A stretch of DNA of 42,651 nucleotides from a virus. The notes below the pieces were generated by a model, which saw only the letters and a list, made by a program, of their open reading frames with translations, had not been told where the DNA came from and did not search any database. Of this stretch, positions 23,103 to 31,954 are shown piece by piece. The position numbers were made by a program, and so were the translations under genes. The stretch is taken from IMG/VR virus record IMGVR_UViG_3300010392_001236, positions 1-42,651 of that record. One strand, 5' to 3'. How positions within the stretch are numbered: position 1 is the stretch's first letter; every line of letters starts with the position of its first letter.

Positions 23103-25221
23103 TGCAGACGATAAGACAGTATCAATCGTAGGCTATACTGGTGCGGCTGTTGACGCAGATGACTACGGCTTTCCTCATCCGCTGGTTTATGACATTGAGA
23201 ACTTTACCGTATCTAATCATATTCCCTACAGCTATGAACATGAAGAACTCATGGGACATACTTTAGAGAATAAGATCCACAACGGTAAGATGACCAATGT
23301 TGCAAAGCATACTGTAGACTCTCCTACCTCAGAAGCTGTCTATCAGAGGATCTCCAATGGAGAAAAGTATCAAGCATCTATGGATGCTGAGTTCCGTTAC
23401 AAGGACATTGTGTTCATTGAAACAGGAACAGTAGAGATTAACAATAAGGTGCATTCAGCTCCCATCTTTGTTGCCTCGAAAGGACGCATTACAGAAATTA
23501 CCGTCACTAAAACAGGACGGGATTCCGAAACCCTCGTTACTAAGAATTCTCACTATGAAGAAGGACGTGAACTACTCATGAAAGTTAAGAATAGTAAGTT
23601 AGCTTACTTGGATGCCTATAAGGATGATCCAAAGGCTTCTGTTCTCATCGAGAACGCTAAGAAAGAAAGTTGGGATAAAGAGAAGTTTGAAGAAGAACTT
23701 GCTAAGATTAGCAACAGTGACCCCTCTACTCCTCCCCAGAAAGAATGGGACGGCAGTTACCTGTTAGACTACATTGATGATAAGGATGCAGTATCTCTTA
23801 TCAAGAATGCCCGAAAGGATAAGTGGGAAGCAGACAGGTTTAAGGACGAACTCCTTAGAGTGAAGAATGCTACTCCTGCTCCTTCCTTTGACTACCTCTT
23901 TGATTATATTGGGGATGAAGAAGCAACTGCTCTTATCCCTAATGCACGAAAGGAAGGTTGGGATAAGGATAAGTTTGAAGCACAGCTTCAAATCGTTAAG
24001 GTTAAAAATAAATACCCACAACTTCCAGGTATCCATGTGAGCCAACGTGAAGGCGGAGAGGATGTCATGAAGGCCCGAATGGGTCGTGCTCTTGACATTC
24101 CAGAACATGTTTTGATTAAGAACACCAGTGAGAAGATTCTGGGAGAGGCTGATAAAGAAGGTCCTCTTTACATTCGTGAAGCATTGACAATGTCTTGCAA
24201 TGCGAATGGTGGACGATTCAATGGTCACAGTGACGTTGAATCAATGTCGAAGTACATGAAGAGGCTTGTTGTTAGCAACTCGTTCTCCACTGTCAACTTC
24301 CCCAACTTGATGCACCACGTTGCATCCTGGAAGAAGGAAGAACTGTGGGAGATTGACAAGCCAGAATGCCTTGAGTTCTGTAAGGTCGAATCAGAGAAGG
24401 ACTTCCGTAAGAAGGGTCACCTAAAACCTCGTGGTGGTAAGGTCTGGGAAGGCTTTGATCATGAAGGTAAGCTGACTCACTTTACTGCTGGTTCAGAGGA
24501 CACCTGGACTTCTGAACAAAAGACAGTTGGTCAAATCGTTACCTTCAACCGTGAAGTTGTCATTAATGATGATATGGGTTGGATCAACGATGCACTGACT
24601 CTCATGTTGGAAGGAGCTATCATGCTCCCAGACTACATGTTCATCAACTTGCTGTATGAGGCAAATGCTCAAGGTGTTGTTAACACAAGTGGTGCAAATC
24701 AAAACTGGTTCACCCTAGCTTTGACCGAAACAAACCTAGCTACTGTGTATGAGGCAGCCCGTCGACGTTATACTGACAAGGATTCTGCAACTGGTACAAC
24801 GACAGTTAACGGTACCTTCAATACTCGTTGGGCTTTGTTTCACACTTCAGGTTTGGAGCAAACTGCTTGGGATCTTATTAAACAAGATCGTATTGTTAGT
24901 AATACTACTGCTAATACGAAACAAGGTGACAAAAACTACTGGACCAACAAATTTGACTTGAAGTTGCTCCAGAACTTGGATAACGATACTTATCATGCAA
25001 GTGCAGATACGGATGTATGGGGACTATTGCCTATGCGTGACCTGTACAAACCTTTCTACGTTCGTTACCTAAACAATCAACGATCTCCAGTTACTGAAAC
25101 TGTTGATCTCCCTATGGATATGTTAGGATTTGGGGTCCGTGGATACTGGGACATCAACCTAGGTTATCGTCCTGTTGAAGGCGGAAAACTTCAGTCCTTC
25201 GTGTTCTCAAACCCAGCCTAA
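23059..25221 (+). CDS. Prohead protease-scaffold-major capsid fusion
   Basis: ATG 23059 has AGGAG 7 nt upstream. Residues ~1-170 resemble a prohead protease (PHPLVYDIENFTVSNHIPYSYEHEELMGHTLENKI ... SAPIFVASKGRITEITVTKTGRD). Residues ~181-320 contain three related 40-residue repeats starting near 181, 235 and 280. Each has the pattern L-D-Y/A-x-D-D/E, I-x-N-A-R/K-K-x-x-W-D/E-x-x-K/R-F-x-x-x-L. Residues ~350-720 look like a major capsid protein (YMKRLVVSNSFSTVNFPNLMHH..., WTSEQKTVGQIVTFNREVVINDDMGWINDALTLMLEGA, ending LPMDMLGFGVRGYWDINLGYRPVEGG). Protease-capsid fusions are known in phages. The repeat linker probably acts as scaffold or delta domain. Confidence 0.8.
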   Translation: MTAKLPVPGKITVHNADDKTVSIVGYTGAAVDADDYGFPHPLVYDIENFTVSNHIPYSYEHEELMGHTLENKIHNGKMTNVAKHTVDSPTSEAVYQRISNGEKYQASMDAEFRYKDIVFIETGTVEINNKVHSAPIFVASKGRITEITVTKTGRDSETLVTKNSHYEEGRELLMKVKNSKLAYLDAYKDDPKASVLIENAKKESWDKEKFEEELAKISNSDPSTPPQKEWDGSYLLDYIDDKDAVSLIKNARKDKWEADRFKDELLRVKNATPAPSFDYLFDYIGDEEATALIPNARKEGWDKDKFEAQLQIVKVKNKYPQLPGIHVSQREGGEDVMKARMGRALDIPEHVLIKNTSEKILGEADKEGPLYIREALTMSCNANGGRFNGHSDVESMSKYMKRLVVSNSFSTVNFPNLMHHVASWKKEELWEIDKPECLEFCKVESEKDFRKKGHLKPRGGKVWEGFDHEGKLTHFTAGSEDTWTSEQKTVGQIVTFNREVVINDDMGWINDALTLMLEGAIMLPDYMFINLLYEANAQGVVNTSGANQNWFTLALTETNLATVYEAARRRYTDKDSATGTTTVNGTFNTRWALFHTSGLEQTAWDLIKQDRIVSNTTANTKQGDKNYWTNKFDLKLLQNLDNDTYHASADTDVWGLLPMRDLYKPFYVRYLNNQRSPVTETVDLPMDMLGFGVRGYWDINLGYRPVEGGKLQSFVFSNPA

Positions 25222-25240
25222 TGAGGGTAGAGACAGAATT

Positions 25241-25456
25241 ATGACAACTAGATGCAAATTTAGGTGTATTCAGAAAGAAGAGAACGTGGTCCGCTTTACT
25301 CCAGTAGTAAGTGGTTCAGAAGAAAATGAAAACTTCTTCAAATGGACTCCAGGAGGAGAACTTACCCTCTGGACAGTTAACGAAGAAGTTCTACAACAAT
25401 TTAATGTCGATGAGGAATATTACTTAGATATTTCTCCTACAAAAGTCGGAGCCTAA
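25241..25456 (+). CDS. Small hypothetical virion-region protein
   Basis: ATG 25241 is preferred to the upstream open codons, which overlap the capsid gene. A 71-residue beta-rich product: CKFRCIQKEENVVRFTPVVSG ... GELTLWTVNEEVLQQF. This pattern is common in small proteins placed next to capsid genes. Role unknown. Confidence 0.6.
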   Translation: MTTRCKFRCIQKEENVVRFTPVVSGSEENENFFKWTPGGELTLWTVNEEVLQQFNVDEEYYLDISPTKVGA

Positions 25457-25459
25457 CAA

Positions 25460-25981
25460 ATGCCAGTAGCCTCAAGTACAGTTGAAGTAGCTCAACTCTT
25501 CAACGAAACCTATGATCGTGTAGGTTGGTATGTAGGAGACGATACCTTCGTCCCTTACTTCAATCCCAGTGATAGTGCCATTACATTCCTCCCAGGAGAA
25601 TTTGTTCTCCGCCAGTTTGGGGGAACAGGGGTACAAGAAGTGATGATGGTACAAGACGCCATTCAGCCTGGACAGTGGGGTCAGATGGCCCGCTACTTCG
25701 CTGCTGATGTTGCTTGTAACTTCTCAGCCAATGTCATCCTTGGTGATGAAGTAATGTGGGACATTGATAATGATGTAGTTTCCTTGGCAGCGGATGTTAC
25801 CAATGGATTCATCATCGGTCGAGCCTCAATTGCTTTGTCAGCTAAACCTGTAGGACTCGATGCTCCTACGGTAGATGGTAGTGACCGAATTGTATGTGCC
25901 ACCTCAAGTAGCACAAAGGTTCGAGTCATCTCTATCCCTCACACCGACATTACCCCTAAGGGTACCGTTACCGTTTACTAA
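25460..25981 (+). CDS. Head decoration-like protein
   Basis: 173 residues, Val/Ala/Asp-rich and beta-rich. Its features fit capsid decoration proteins of the DUF2190/gpD type: internal segments ITFLPGEFVLRQFGG, VMWDIDNDVVSLAADVTNGFIIGRASI and a Pro-rich end. Position immediately after the capsid gene supports this. It carries a dispersed motif copy at 25585 (within CCAGGAG). The family is assigned from position and style only. Confidence 0.5.
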   Translation: MPVASSTVEVAQLFNETYDRVGWYVGDDTFVPYFNPSDSAITFLPGEFVLRQFGGTGVQEVMMVQDAIQPGQWGQMARYFAADVACNFSANVILGDEVMWDIDNDVVSLAADVTNGFIIGRASIALSAKPVGLDAPTVDGSDRIVCATSSSTKVRVISIPHTDITPKGTVTVY

Positions 25982-25989
25982 GTAGAGTA

Positions 25990-26337
25990 ATGAGTAACAT
26001 AATTAAACGTGGTATAGACTGGCTTAACATAAAGGTGGATGCCCACTGTGTTGAGCCAGTCTATGTGATAACCGCAGCGAAGAAGAAAAGTGTATCTGCT
26101 ACTGTTATTGAACCTGAGTCTAGGATAAACAATAATGGAGTAAGAGTACAGAGTGATACCTTTACTTTCCTTATCTCTAAGGATCAGTTAGAGGGTTTAA
26201 CAATACAACGAGGCATACAATTTCGAAGAGTGAACACAAATTCCCTCTATGAAGTAGTAGCCCAATCAGGCTCATTAGATGATTACAATGATCCTAACCT
26301 AACCAAAGTTGCCATACCAGCAAAACTATGCTCTTAA
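25990..26337 (+). CDS. Head-tail connector/adaptor candidate
   Basis: 115 residues, beginning MSNIIKRGIDWLNIKV, then beta strands (VYVITAAKKKSVSATVIE, DTFTFLISKDQLEGLTIQRGIQFRRV) ending in NSLYEVVAQSGSLDDYND. The size, beta barrel-like pattern and position between decoration and tail genes match head-tail joining proteins. No direct motif evidence. Confidence 0.5.
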   Translation: MSNIIKRGIDWLNIKVDAHCVEPVYVITAAKKKSVSATVIEPESRINNNGVRVQSDTFTFLISKDQLEGLTIQRGIQFRRVNTNSLYEVVAQSGSLDDYNDPNLTKVAIPAKLCS

Positions 26338-26828
26338 CAACTCTAGTTGATACTCTTGTTACTCACCTGAATGACAGAGTACTTAAATGGACAGCAGAAG
26401 ACATTACAGTAAAGGCAGAATTAGATGTTATGCCAGACTCTGTAGATGCTCTCTCTGTATTCATTGTTCCTCACTTCTTTCAACCAACAGTTGATAGACT
26501 ACACACAAGAGGGAACAGGAGTCTTAATAAGAATATTAATGAACTACTCATTGTGCAACTTATGTTAGCAAAGAAGTTCACTGAACTCCCTTCCTCTACA
26601 ACAGTAGGGATTGGGAACTGGGCAACAGATGTCAAGCCTATGATAGACACTTGGCAAAGAGCCACAGAGCAACTCATTCTCTGGGAGACCTCTGAGGTTA
26701 CTTTACAAGACATAGAACCAGGACCACCTGAACCAATTGAGTTAGATAACAGAGTCTATGCTGTACTAACTACCTTTTCTTGGAGTACATCCCCTTGCGT
26801 TACAGCACACGAGTTACCCTCTTCATAA
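26328..26828 (+). CDS. Tail-terminator/minor tail-like protein
   Basis: 166 residues, overlapping its upstream neighbour by 10 nt. An N-terminal amphipathic helix (LTTLVDTLVTHLNDRV) and later helices and strands (NINELLIVQLMLAKKFTELP; RVYAVLTTFSWSTSPCVTAHEL) resemble tail-terminator proteins, which cap the tail tube. Position supports the role, but there is no diagnostic motif. Confidence 0.5.
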   Translation: MLLTTLVDTLVTHLNDRVLKWTAEDITVKAELDVMPDSVDALSVFIVPHFFQPTVDRLHTRGNRSLNKNINELLIVQLMLAKKFTELPSSTTVGIGNWATDVKPMIDTWQRATEQLILWETSEVTLQDIEPGPPEPIELDNRVYAVLTTFSWSTSPCVTAHELPSS

Positions 26829-27238
26829 ATCGGTTTAACCGACAGTATAGAGTAGCAAGAGATAGGGGACTATACCAAGTATCTGCTCTCATTAGGCTAG
26901 AAGCTAGGGAGAGCATGAGAAGAGGGAAGGGTCCATCTAAGAAAGGTACTCCCCCCAGAGCACACAGGAGAGCAGGGCTTAAAGAGATCAACTTCCATGT
27001 GTATGAAGGAAGTTCAATCATTGGTCCCAGGAAGTTTCCTAGAAGTAACATGTTCAACAGAACTGTACCTAACATCCACGAGAAAGGAGGAATGGCTATT
27101 CCTATCTCTTTCCGTAGACGTAAAGAAAAGAACCGTTTATACCCTGAACGTAGCTTTATGTGGAATGCAGTCAAGAAGCTAAAGCAGAAGGGCAAGATTC
27201 AATCACGATTTAACGTAACCCTAAGGAGTTCATGGTAA
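26795..27238 (+). CDS. Basic tail-completion-like protein
   Basis: The frame is open from TTG 26780. TTG 26795 is preferred because GGAG lies 9 nt upstream. The product is strongly basic (RRGKGPSKKGTPPRAHRRAGLKEI, FRRRKEKNRLYPERSFMWNAVKKLKQKGKI). Basic proteins of 140-160 residues in this position are often HK97 gp10-like tail-completion proteins. The run SRNMF.../NIHEKGG also fits. Tentative. Confidence 0.5.
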   Translation: MRYSTRVTLFINRFNRQYRVARDRGLYQVSALIRLEARESMRRGKGPSKKGTPPRAHRRAGLKEINFHVYEGSSIIGPRKFPRSNMFNRTVPNIHEKGGMAIPISFRRRKEKNRLYPERSFMWNAVKKLKQKGKIQSRFNVTLRSSW

Positions 27239-27768
27239 TGTCTACCGCAGCCCCAAATAGTTGTCAGAAAGGTTCAGAACTTGTCCTTTACTACAACACA
27301 GGAACAGAAGCTACCCCAGTGTGGGTAGAACATGTTGGAATGATTAACGACCTTAACTGGAGTGAGGTTGAAGAAGCAACTGAACTTACAGGTCGTCGTA
27401 CTACTCGTGCAGTTAAGGAGTACAATGAAGGAGAGATTGAACTTTCCATTACTGGAGAACAAGTCACCGACACTGAGTATGAGGGATGGCAATTCCTTAA
27501 CTCGATGCGTCGAGGAGGTTCTTCACGAGAAGTAATGATCCTAACTGGACCAGTTACTTCTGGTAACAGCTACGGTTGGAGAGGAGACTTCCGTAACTTT
27601 GATAGGTCAACTAACGGACCAGCCTCTGGTTCAATGACCAACCCTGTCAACTTGCAACCAGCAGCCCAATGTAGTGACACTTGGTCAGAGTGCCGAGTAG
27701 TTAAGACAAACTCTGGTGGTACAGCATTGGCTAACTTTGACGCTACTACCTACTCCGCTTCCGCTTAG
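27238..27768 (+). CDS. Major tail (tube) protein
   Basis: ATG 27238 has AAGGAG with a 9-nt spacer; ATG 27232 is too close. A 176-residue product with the classical tail-tube opening and body (PVWVEHVGMINDLNWSEVEEATELTGRRTTRAVKEYNEGEIELSITGEQV..., WQFLNSMRRGGSSREVMILTG) and a beta sandwich end. It is placed upstream of the tail chaperones and tape measure, as expected in siphoviruses. The sequence is tolerated without introns or frameshifts. Confidence 0.7.
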   Translation: MSTAAPNSCQKGSELVLYYNTGTEATPVWVEHVGMINDLNWSEVEEATELTGRRTTRAVKEYNEGEIELSITGEQVTDTEYEGWQFLNSMRRGGSSREVMILTGPVTSGNSYGWRGDFRNFDRSTNGPASGSMTNPVNLQPAAQCSDTWSECRVVKTNSGGTALANFDATTYSASA

Positions 27769-27779
27769 GAGACTCCCTA

Positions 27780-28187
27780 ATGTCTAAACCCCGAGACTTA
27801 ATTCAAGGACTACACCGCACGCAAGCCGAGGTAGTCCATGTGCCCTATGAGACAGTATGTGAACTCATTGGAGAAGAACTTGCTGATGCTCTTGTAATGG
27901 CTAGAGTAGGCTTCCAACAGACAGCTCATAAACCAAAGATGTTGTCCAAGGATGCCATCGAGAAGATGGAGATGAGGAAACCTCATGATATTGCAGCATT
28001 CGATAGAGAAGACCTATTGGATGTAATTGAGGATCTTATTGAAGAGAAGGGTGGGTTAGATGAACTACTCAATGAAGTAGAAGATAACCGATCCGTTCTA
28101 CAGAAGTTAAGAGACTCTATACAACCTACGGTACCCTTTACTCCACCTATCTCTCCCCAGAAAGAACAGGACGACAGTGAGCTATGA
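27780..28187 (+). CDS. Tail-region protein before the chaperone
   Basis: 135 residues with a helical acidic middle (DIAAFDREDLLDVIEDLIEEKGGLDELLNEVED) and a Pro-rich C-terminus (QPTVPFTPPISPQKEQ), which contains a dispersed motif copy at 28147-28164. ATGA overlap leads to the chaperone gene. Function unknown. Confidence 0.6.
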   Translation: MSKPRDLIQGLHRTQAEVVHVPYETVCELIGEELADALVMARVGFQQTAHKPKMLSKDAIEKMEMRKPHDIAAFDREDLLDVIEDLIEEKGGLDELLNEVEDNRSVLQKLRDSIQPTVPFTPPISPQKEQDDSEL

Positions 28188-28597
28188 GCGATACACCAAT
28201 TTCTCCCTCCTTCAAATACAATGGTACTGAGATTTCCATTGAGTTTGGTTACAAGGAAGTAATGGGAGAGTTTAAGAAGAAGGGATTGGATCTCTTTGCC
28301 CTCTTTGAGGGAGATGAGACTATCATGACCATTATGGCAAATGATAGAGTCATGCTTCAAATCTGGTATCATTATGTATCTCCTTATGCACAGAGCGAAG
28401 AAGCTGCTATTGAGAACCTAAAACCACATGAACTCCATTCATTCAAGGAGGCATTCTGGCAACAAGTAATAAATTTTACTCAACCCCAAATGCGTCCACT
28501 AGCAGTGGAAATGTGGAAGAAGCTAAAGGAGAGACTAAAATCTCCCGAGAAGATATTAAAGGATTCATCATCCGACTCGTCGGAAAAACCGGAATAG
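28184..28597 (+). CDS. Tail assembly chaperone (short form)
   Basis: 137 residues just upstream of the tape measure: FKYNGTEISIEFGYKEVMGEF ... ENLKPHELHSFKEAFWQQVINF. This size and position match gpG-type chaperones that escort the tape measure. The C-terminal ~30 codons overlap the next open frame, which lies at -1, the classical arrangement for a programmed -1 frameshift. Confidence 0.6.
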   Translation: MSDTPISPSFKYNGTEISIEFGYKEVMGEFKKKGLDLFALFEGDETIMTIMANDRVMLQIWYHYVSPYAQSEEAAIENLKPHELHSFKEAFWQQVINFTQPQMRPLAVEMWKKLKERLKSPEKILKDSSSDSSEKPE

Positions 28598-28815
28598 ATC
28601 CTTTTGTATGGACCTTCGGTGAAATGGTTATGCTCAATGAAGAGTACGACTATGAAAAGCAGGTGGATCGTGCTTGCTCCGCACAAAGTCCAGATATGCT
28701 CCCCAAGAGCAAGGTGGACGACAAGAAACTGGAGGAAGTACAACAGAAGATTAAACAGCAAAAGTCCCAATATAAAGTACCAGCAAGCTCATGGCATTTC
28801 GACCAGACATCTTAG
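28513..28815 (+). CDS. Tail chaperone extension (probable -1 frameshift product)
   Basis: The -1 frame is open from GTG 28513 and reads RLVGKTGIDPFVWTFGEMVMLNEEYDYEKQVDRACSAQSPDMLP..., ending at 28815 inside the tape-measure start. GTG 28513 has no convincing ribosome site, so the sequence is better read as the T-part of a G/GT fusion. The best slip position is GAA-AAA before CCG (~28580). It is not a textbook heptamer, so the site is uncertain. Confidence 0.5.
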   Translation: MEEAKGETKISREDIKGFIIRLVGKTGIDPFVWTFGEMVMLNEEYDYEKQVDRACSAQSPDMLPKSKVDDKKLEEVQQKIKQQKSQYKVPASSWHFDQTS

Positions 28816-31700
28816 CAGGCCGTGCCGTTATCCTCGTGAACATCGAGGATACGATTGACAAGCAGTTACGTGGGATTCGCACAAGACTCCGTCGATTCTC
28901 CAATTCCCTTGGAGATATTGGCGGAGATCTTTTTCGTGGTGGAACAGTAGGTATTCTTGGAACAATCTTTCCTGTAAAGGAATTCATTGACTTTCAGGAC
29001 CAATTACTGTTCATCCAAACTAAACTTCAAGCTACCGATATGGAGATGCTTCAGCTTGAACAAACAATTAGAGACTTAGGTAAAGCTACCTCATTCACCT
29101 CTAAGGAAGTTGGACAAGCAGCACAGAAACTAGCTCAAGCAGGTTTCTCCCTTTCTGAAACACAAGATTCACTACAAGCTGCCCTAGACTTAGGTCGTGG
29201 TGGACAAGTTGATCTATCTACTGCTACTGACATTCTTGCTAATTCTATTCGTACCTATGGACTTAATGCTAAGCAAGCACAAGAAGTATCTAGTAAGTTT
29301 ATCACAGCAGCTAGACTTGGTACACTAGACATCGTTGACCTGAACGAAGCAATTAAGAACAGTGCAACTACATTTAGGCTCCTTGGTCTGGATCTCTCTA
29401 CTTCTCTTGCACTTATTACTCGACTTTCCACAGCTTCTCTTCGTGGTACTATTGCTGGTACTAGTCTTAACCGTGCTTTCCAAAAGTTAGCTACAGAGAA
29501 CAAGAAGCTAGCAGATGCTGGTATTACACTAGAGGACAATGACCTAAAGAATCCACTACAGATTCTAACTAAGATTGAAGAGGTTCTTGGAAGACTAAAT
29601 GAGAAGGAGGGAGTTGCATTCCTCAACGATCTACTTGGTATTCGTGGTGGACGAGGTTTAGGTGGTATCCTAATCCAAGGTCTTGGTCCACTAGATGATA
29701 CGATTCAGCAGATTCGAGGATCAATGGATGAAGCAGCATCCTCAGCAGCTAAACTAGATAGCCGGCTAGGTGGTGTATATCGTAGGGCACTATCTTCCTT
29801 CCAGGAATTCCTTCTGGCCGCAGGGGGAACCAGCGAAGGACCACTCTCTAAGTTTGGGGAGTCCCTTCGTAAAGCATTCAATGAACTATCTGCCCTTAGT
29901 ACAAAGAATCCAGAACTCCTTCAAACACTGTTCCTCTTACCACCTATTGCACTAGCAGCAGGTGCAGCTTTCTTAGGATTCGCATTTGCCCTTAACAAAG
30001 TAGCAAGTGCAATTACTCCACTGATTAGTCTAAATGGACTACTCTTTAAGAGCCTGGCAAAGATAGTAGGAGGAAATCTTCAAGCATTAGGTCAAGGCAG
30101 AAAAGGACTAGCAGCCCTAGGTTTAGGTAGTAAAGTAAGAAATCCTTCCTTTAACTTAGGGGGTATTCTTTCCAAGGGAATAAAGACAGCAGCAACAACT
30201 CAAGGACTGAGAAACCCTTTACGATACTTTGCTATGCAGTTTGTCGTCTCGTTGGAGAAAGCCTTTAAGACAATTAAAGGTAGAAGACTAAGTCTTATCA
30301 TCTTCGGTCCTATTTTTACCAGCATAGAATCCTTTGCAAGAAAGTTTAGAAGTATTCCTAGATTGTTAGTAGGAGGAAAGAGTCTCTTACAAGGGATGTT
30401 TAATGTAAACTACCTTGCTAAAATAATAAGTGGATTTAAATCCTTAGGTAATATACTAAGAGGACTATTTGTAGGATTAAATGTAATCCGTAGATTCGCA
30501 TTCTCCTTCTCAGGTGTTCTAGCACTAGTCGAAGCACTAATCATCTTCGGTCCTAAGATTCCTCCTATTAGAGATTTCTTTCGAAACATTGGTACTTACC
30601 TAAAGGACATTGTGGCAATTGGACCAGCAGTGGTACCTCAATTAAAACAAATCTTTGGTGGATTCAAAGAGATATTTAGAGGAGACATTACCTCAGGCAT
30701 TAGTACTATTAAACAAGGACTAGGTGATCTAGTAGAGATCGTTGGTATTAAACTAACTAATGCTTGGCGTAAACTTATTAGAGAGATTAAACCCTTTGCT
30801 GATGCAATTCAACAGGTAGGAAATGGTCTTCTTCAAATAGTAAATGGAATATTTAGTATTATTGGAGAAATTGGAGGTGTAGCAATCGAAGGGGTAGGTA
30901 GAGGATTAGCTGACTTAGGTGGTGGCTCGCTAACAGAGAACCTCACAGCTAACCTTAATGTTTTCTTTGCAGGAGTCTTTGAACTCTTCAAAGTAATTGG
31001 TGTACAAATACTAAGAGGATTCGAAAGGTTACTAGATGTTAGTGAAGCAATAGAGTCTGGTATCCGAAGTATTCTTGCTATCCTTCTACAGTTTGTCAGT
31101 AACCCTGTAGCAGAAAAAGCCTATAGAGAGTTAAACAGAAAGGCAGGTCTAGCTCCTGATGGAACAGAAGTAGACGGAGTTTCTGGTAGAGGAGGGAGAA
31201 TTCCCTTCCGTGAGGTTATTGGTAATGCTATTGATAGGATTATGACTCTATCATTTAAGACCTTCACCCCAGGAGACCTTCGTCCTCTGATTGATGAGAA
31301 TGAAGCAGCAGCTCTAAGGGAAGTAAGGGGACAAAATGCAGATCCTCTAGACATTGCTCCCCTCTCCTATAGGAATGCAGAAGCAGACAAAATCCTAGAG
31401 GCATCAAGAAAAGTACTAAATGGTATGCTTAAACGTCCTGATATGAAGAAGGTAGAACAAGAGGCATTTCAGAATCTCCGTGAATCTAGAGAGATGCTAG
31501 AACTGCGGAAGAATACAGTAGATGCTCCTGAACTTACAAGGGTCTTCACTAAACTTCAATCTGTAGTAGGTTCATTCTCTCAAACTCGTGGTCAACTACT
31601 CAAGCTTGCCTCAAGGAATGATGAACTCAAGGAGTTGAAAGGAATTAACAAGGGTGTAGCAGACCTTAACAAAGCTGGAGGTCCAAAGTTTGCATCATGA
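28791..31700 (+). CDS. Tape measure protein
   Basis: A 969-residue protein with the TP901-type tape measure core (KEFIDFQDQLLFIQTKLQATDMEMLQLEQTIRDLGKATSFTSKEVGQAAQKLAQAGFSLSETQDSL..., AGTSLNRAFQKLATENKKL), followed by hydrophobic helices around residues 380-600 and long helical C-terminal repeats. It sets tail length and is threaded during infection. The length implies a tail of roughly 140-150 nm by the usual ~0.15 nm per residue rule (inference). It follows the chaperone pair as expected. Confidence 0.9.
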   Translation: MAFRPDILAGRAVILVNIEDTIDKQLRGIRTRLRRFSNSLGDIGGDLFRGGTVGILGTIFPVKEFIDFQDQLLFIQTKLQATDMEMLQLEQTIRDLGKATSFTSKEVGQAAQKLAQAGFSLSETQDSLQAALDLGRGGQVDLSTATDILANSIRTYGLNAKQAQEVSSKFITAARLGTLDIVDLNEAIKNSATTFRLLGLDLSTSLALITRLSTASLRGTIAGTSLNRAFQKLATENKKLADAGITLEDNDLKNPLQILTKIEEVLGRLNEKEGVAFLNDLLGIRGGRGLGGILIQGLGPLDDTIQQIRGSMDEAASSAAKLDSRLGGVYRRALSSFQEFLLAAGGTSEGPLSKFGESLRKAFNELSALSTKNPELLQTLFLLPPIALAAGAAFLGFAFALNKVASAITPLISLNGLLFKSLAKIVGGNLQALGQGRKGLAALGLGSKVRNPSFNLGGILSKGIKTAATTQGLRNPLRYFAMQFVVSLEKAFKTIKGRRLSLIIFGPIFTSIESFARKFRSIPRLLVGGKSLLQGMFNVNYLAKIISGFKSLGNILRGLFVGLNVIRRFAFSFSGVLALVEALIIFGPKIPPIRDFFRNIGTYLKDIVAIGPAVVPQLKQIFGGFKEIFRGDITSGISTIKQGLGDLVEIVGIKLTNAWRKLIREIKPFADAIQQVGNGLLQIVNGIFSIIGEIGGVAIEGVGRGLADLGGGSLTENLTANLNVFFAGVFELFKVIGVQILRGFERLLDVSEAIESGIRSILAILLQFVSNPVAEKAYRELNRKAGLAPDGTEVDGVSGRGGRIPFREVIGNAIDRIMTLSFKTFTPGDLRPLIDENEAAALREVRGQNADPLDIAPLSYRNAEADKILEASRKVLNGMLKRPDMKKVEQEAFQNLRESREMLELRKNTVDAPELTRVFTKLQSVVGSFSQTRGQLLKLASRNDELKELKGINKGVADLNKAGGPKFAS

Positions 31701-31954
31701 GTGAGTTACCCTCCCTAGCCAAAGAAGTCTTCCTGGTAGACATGATCTCTACTTGGTCCTCCTCTCCCAGGAAGACTGTTAGCATAGAGAAGGATCTCTA
31801 CATTGAGTTCTTCTCTTTCCTAAAACCAGTACACACTATTCATGATAGAGCTACTGGTAATCCTATCTTCTTTCTGTTCAATCGCTTAGAACTAATTGAA
31901 GCAGTAAAGAGAAAGTACAACTTCCGAGAACAGGGTAAGAAGAATGGCACATAG
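31697..31954 (+). CDS. Hypothetical tail-region protein (85 aa)
   Basis: Follows the tape measure by ATGA overlap. A helical-beta protein (SIEKDLYIEFFSFLKPVHTIHDRATGNPIFFLFNRLELIEAVKRKYNF). Length and place fit small distal-tail adaptors, without a recognised family. Contains a dispersed motif copy (31757-31774). Confidence 0.6.
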   Translation: MSELPSLAKEVFLVDMISTWSSSPRKTVSIEKDLYIEFFSFLKPVHTIHDRATGNPIFFLFNRLELIEAVKRKYNFREQGKKNGT

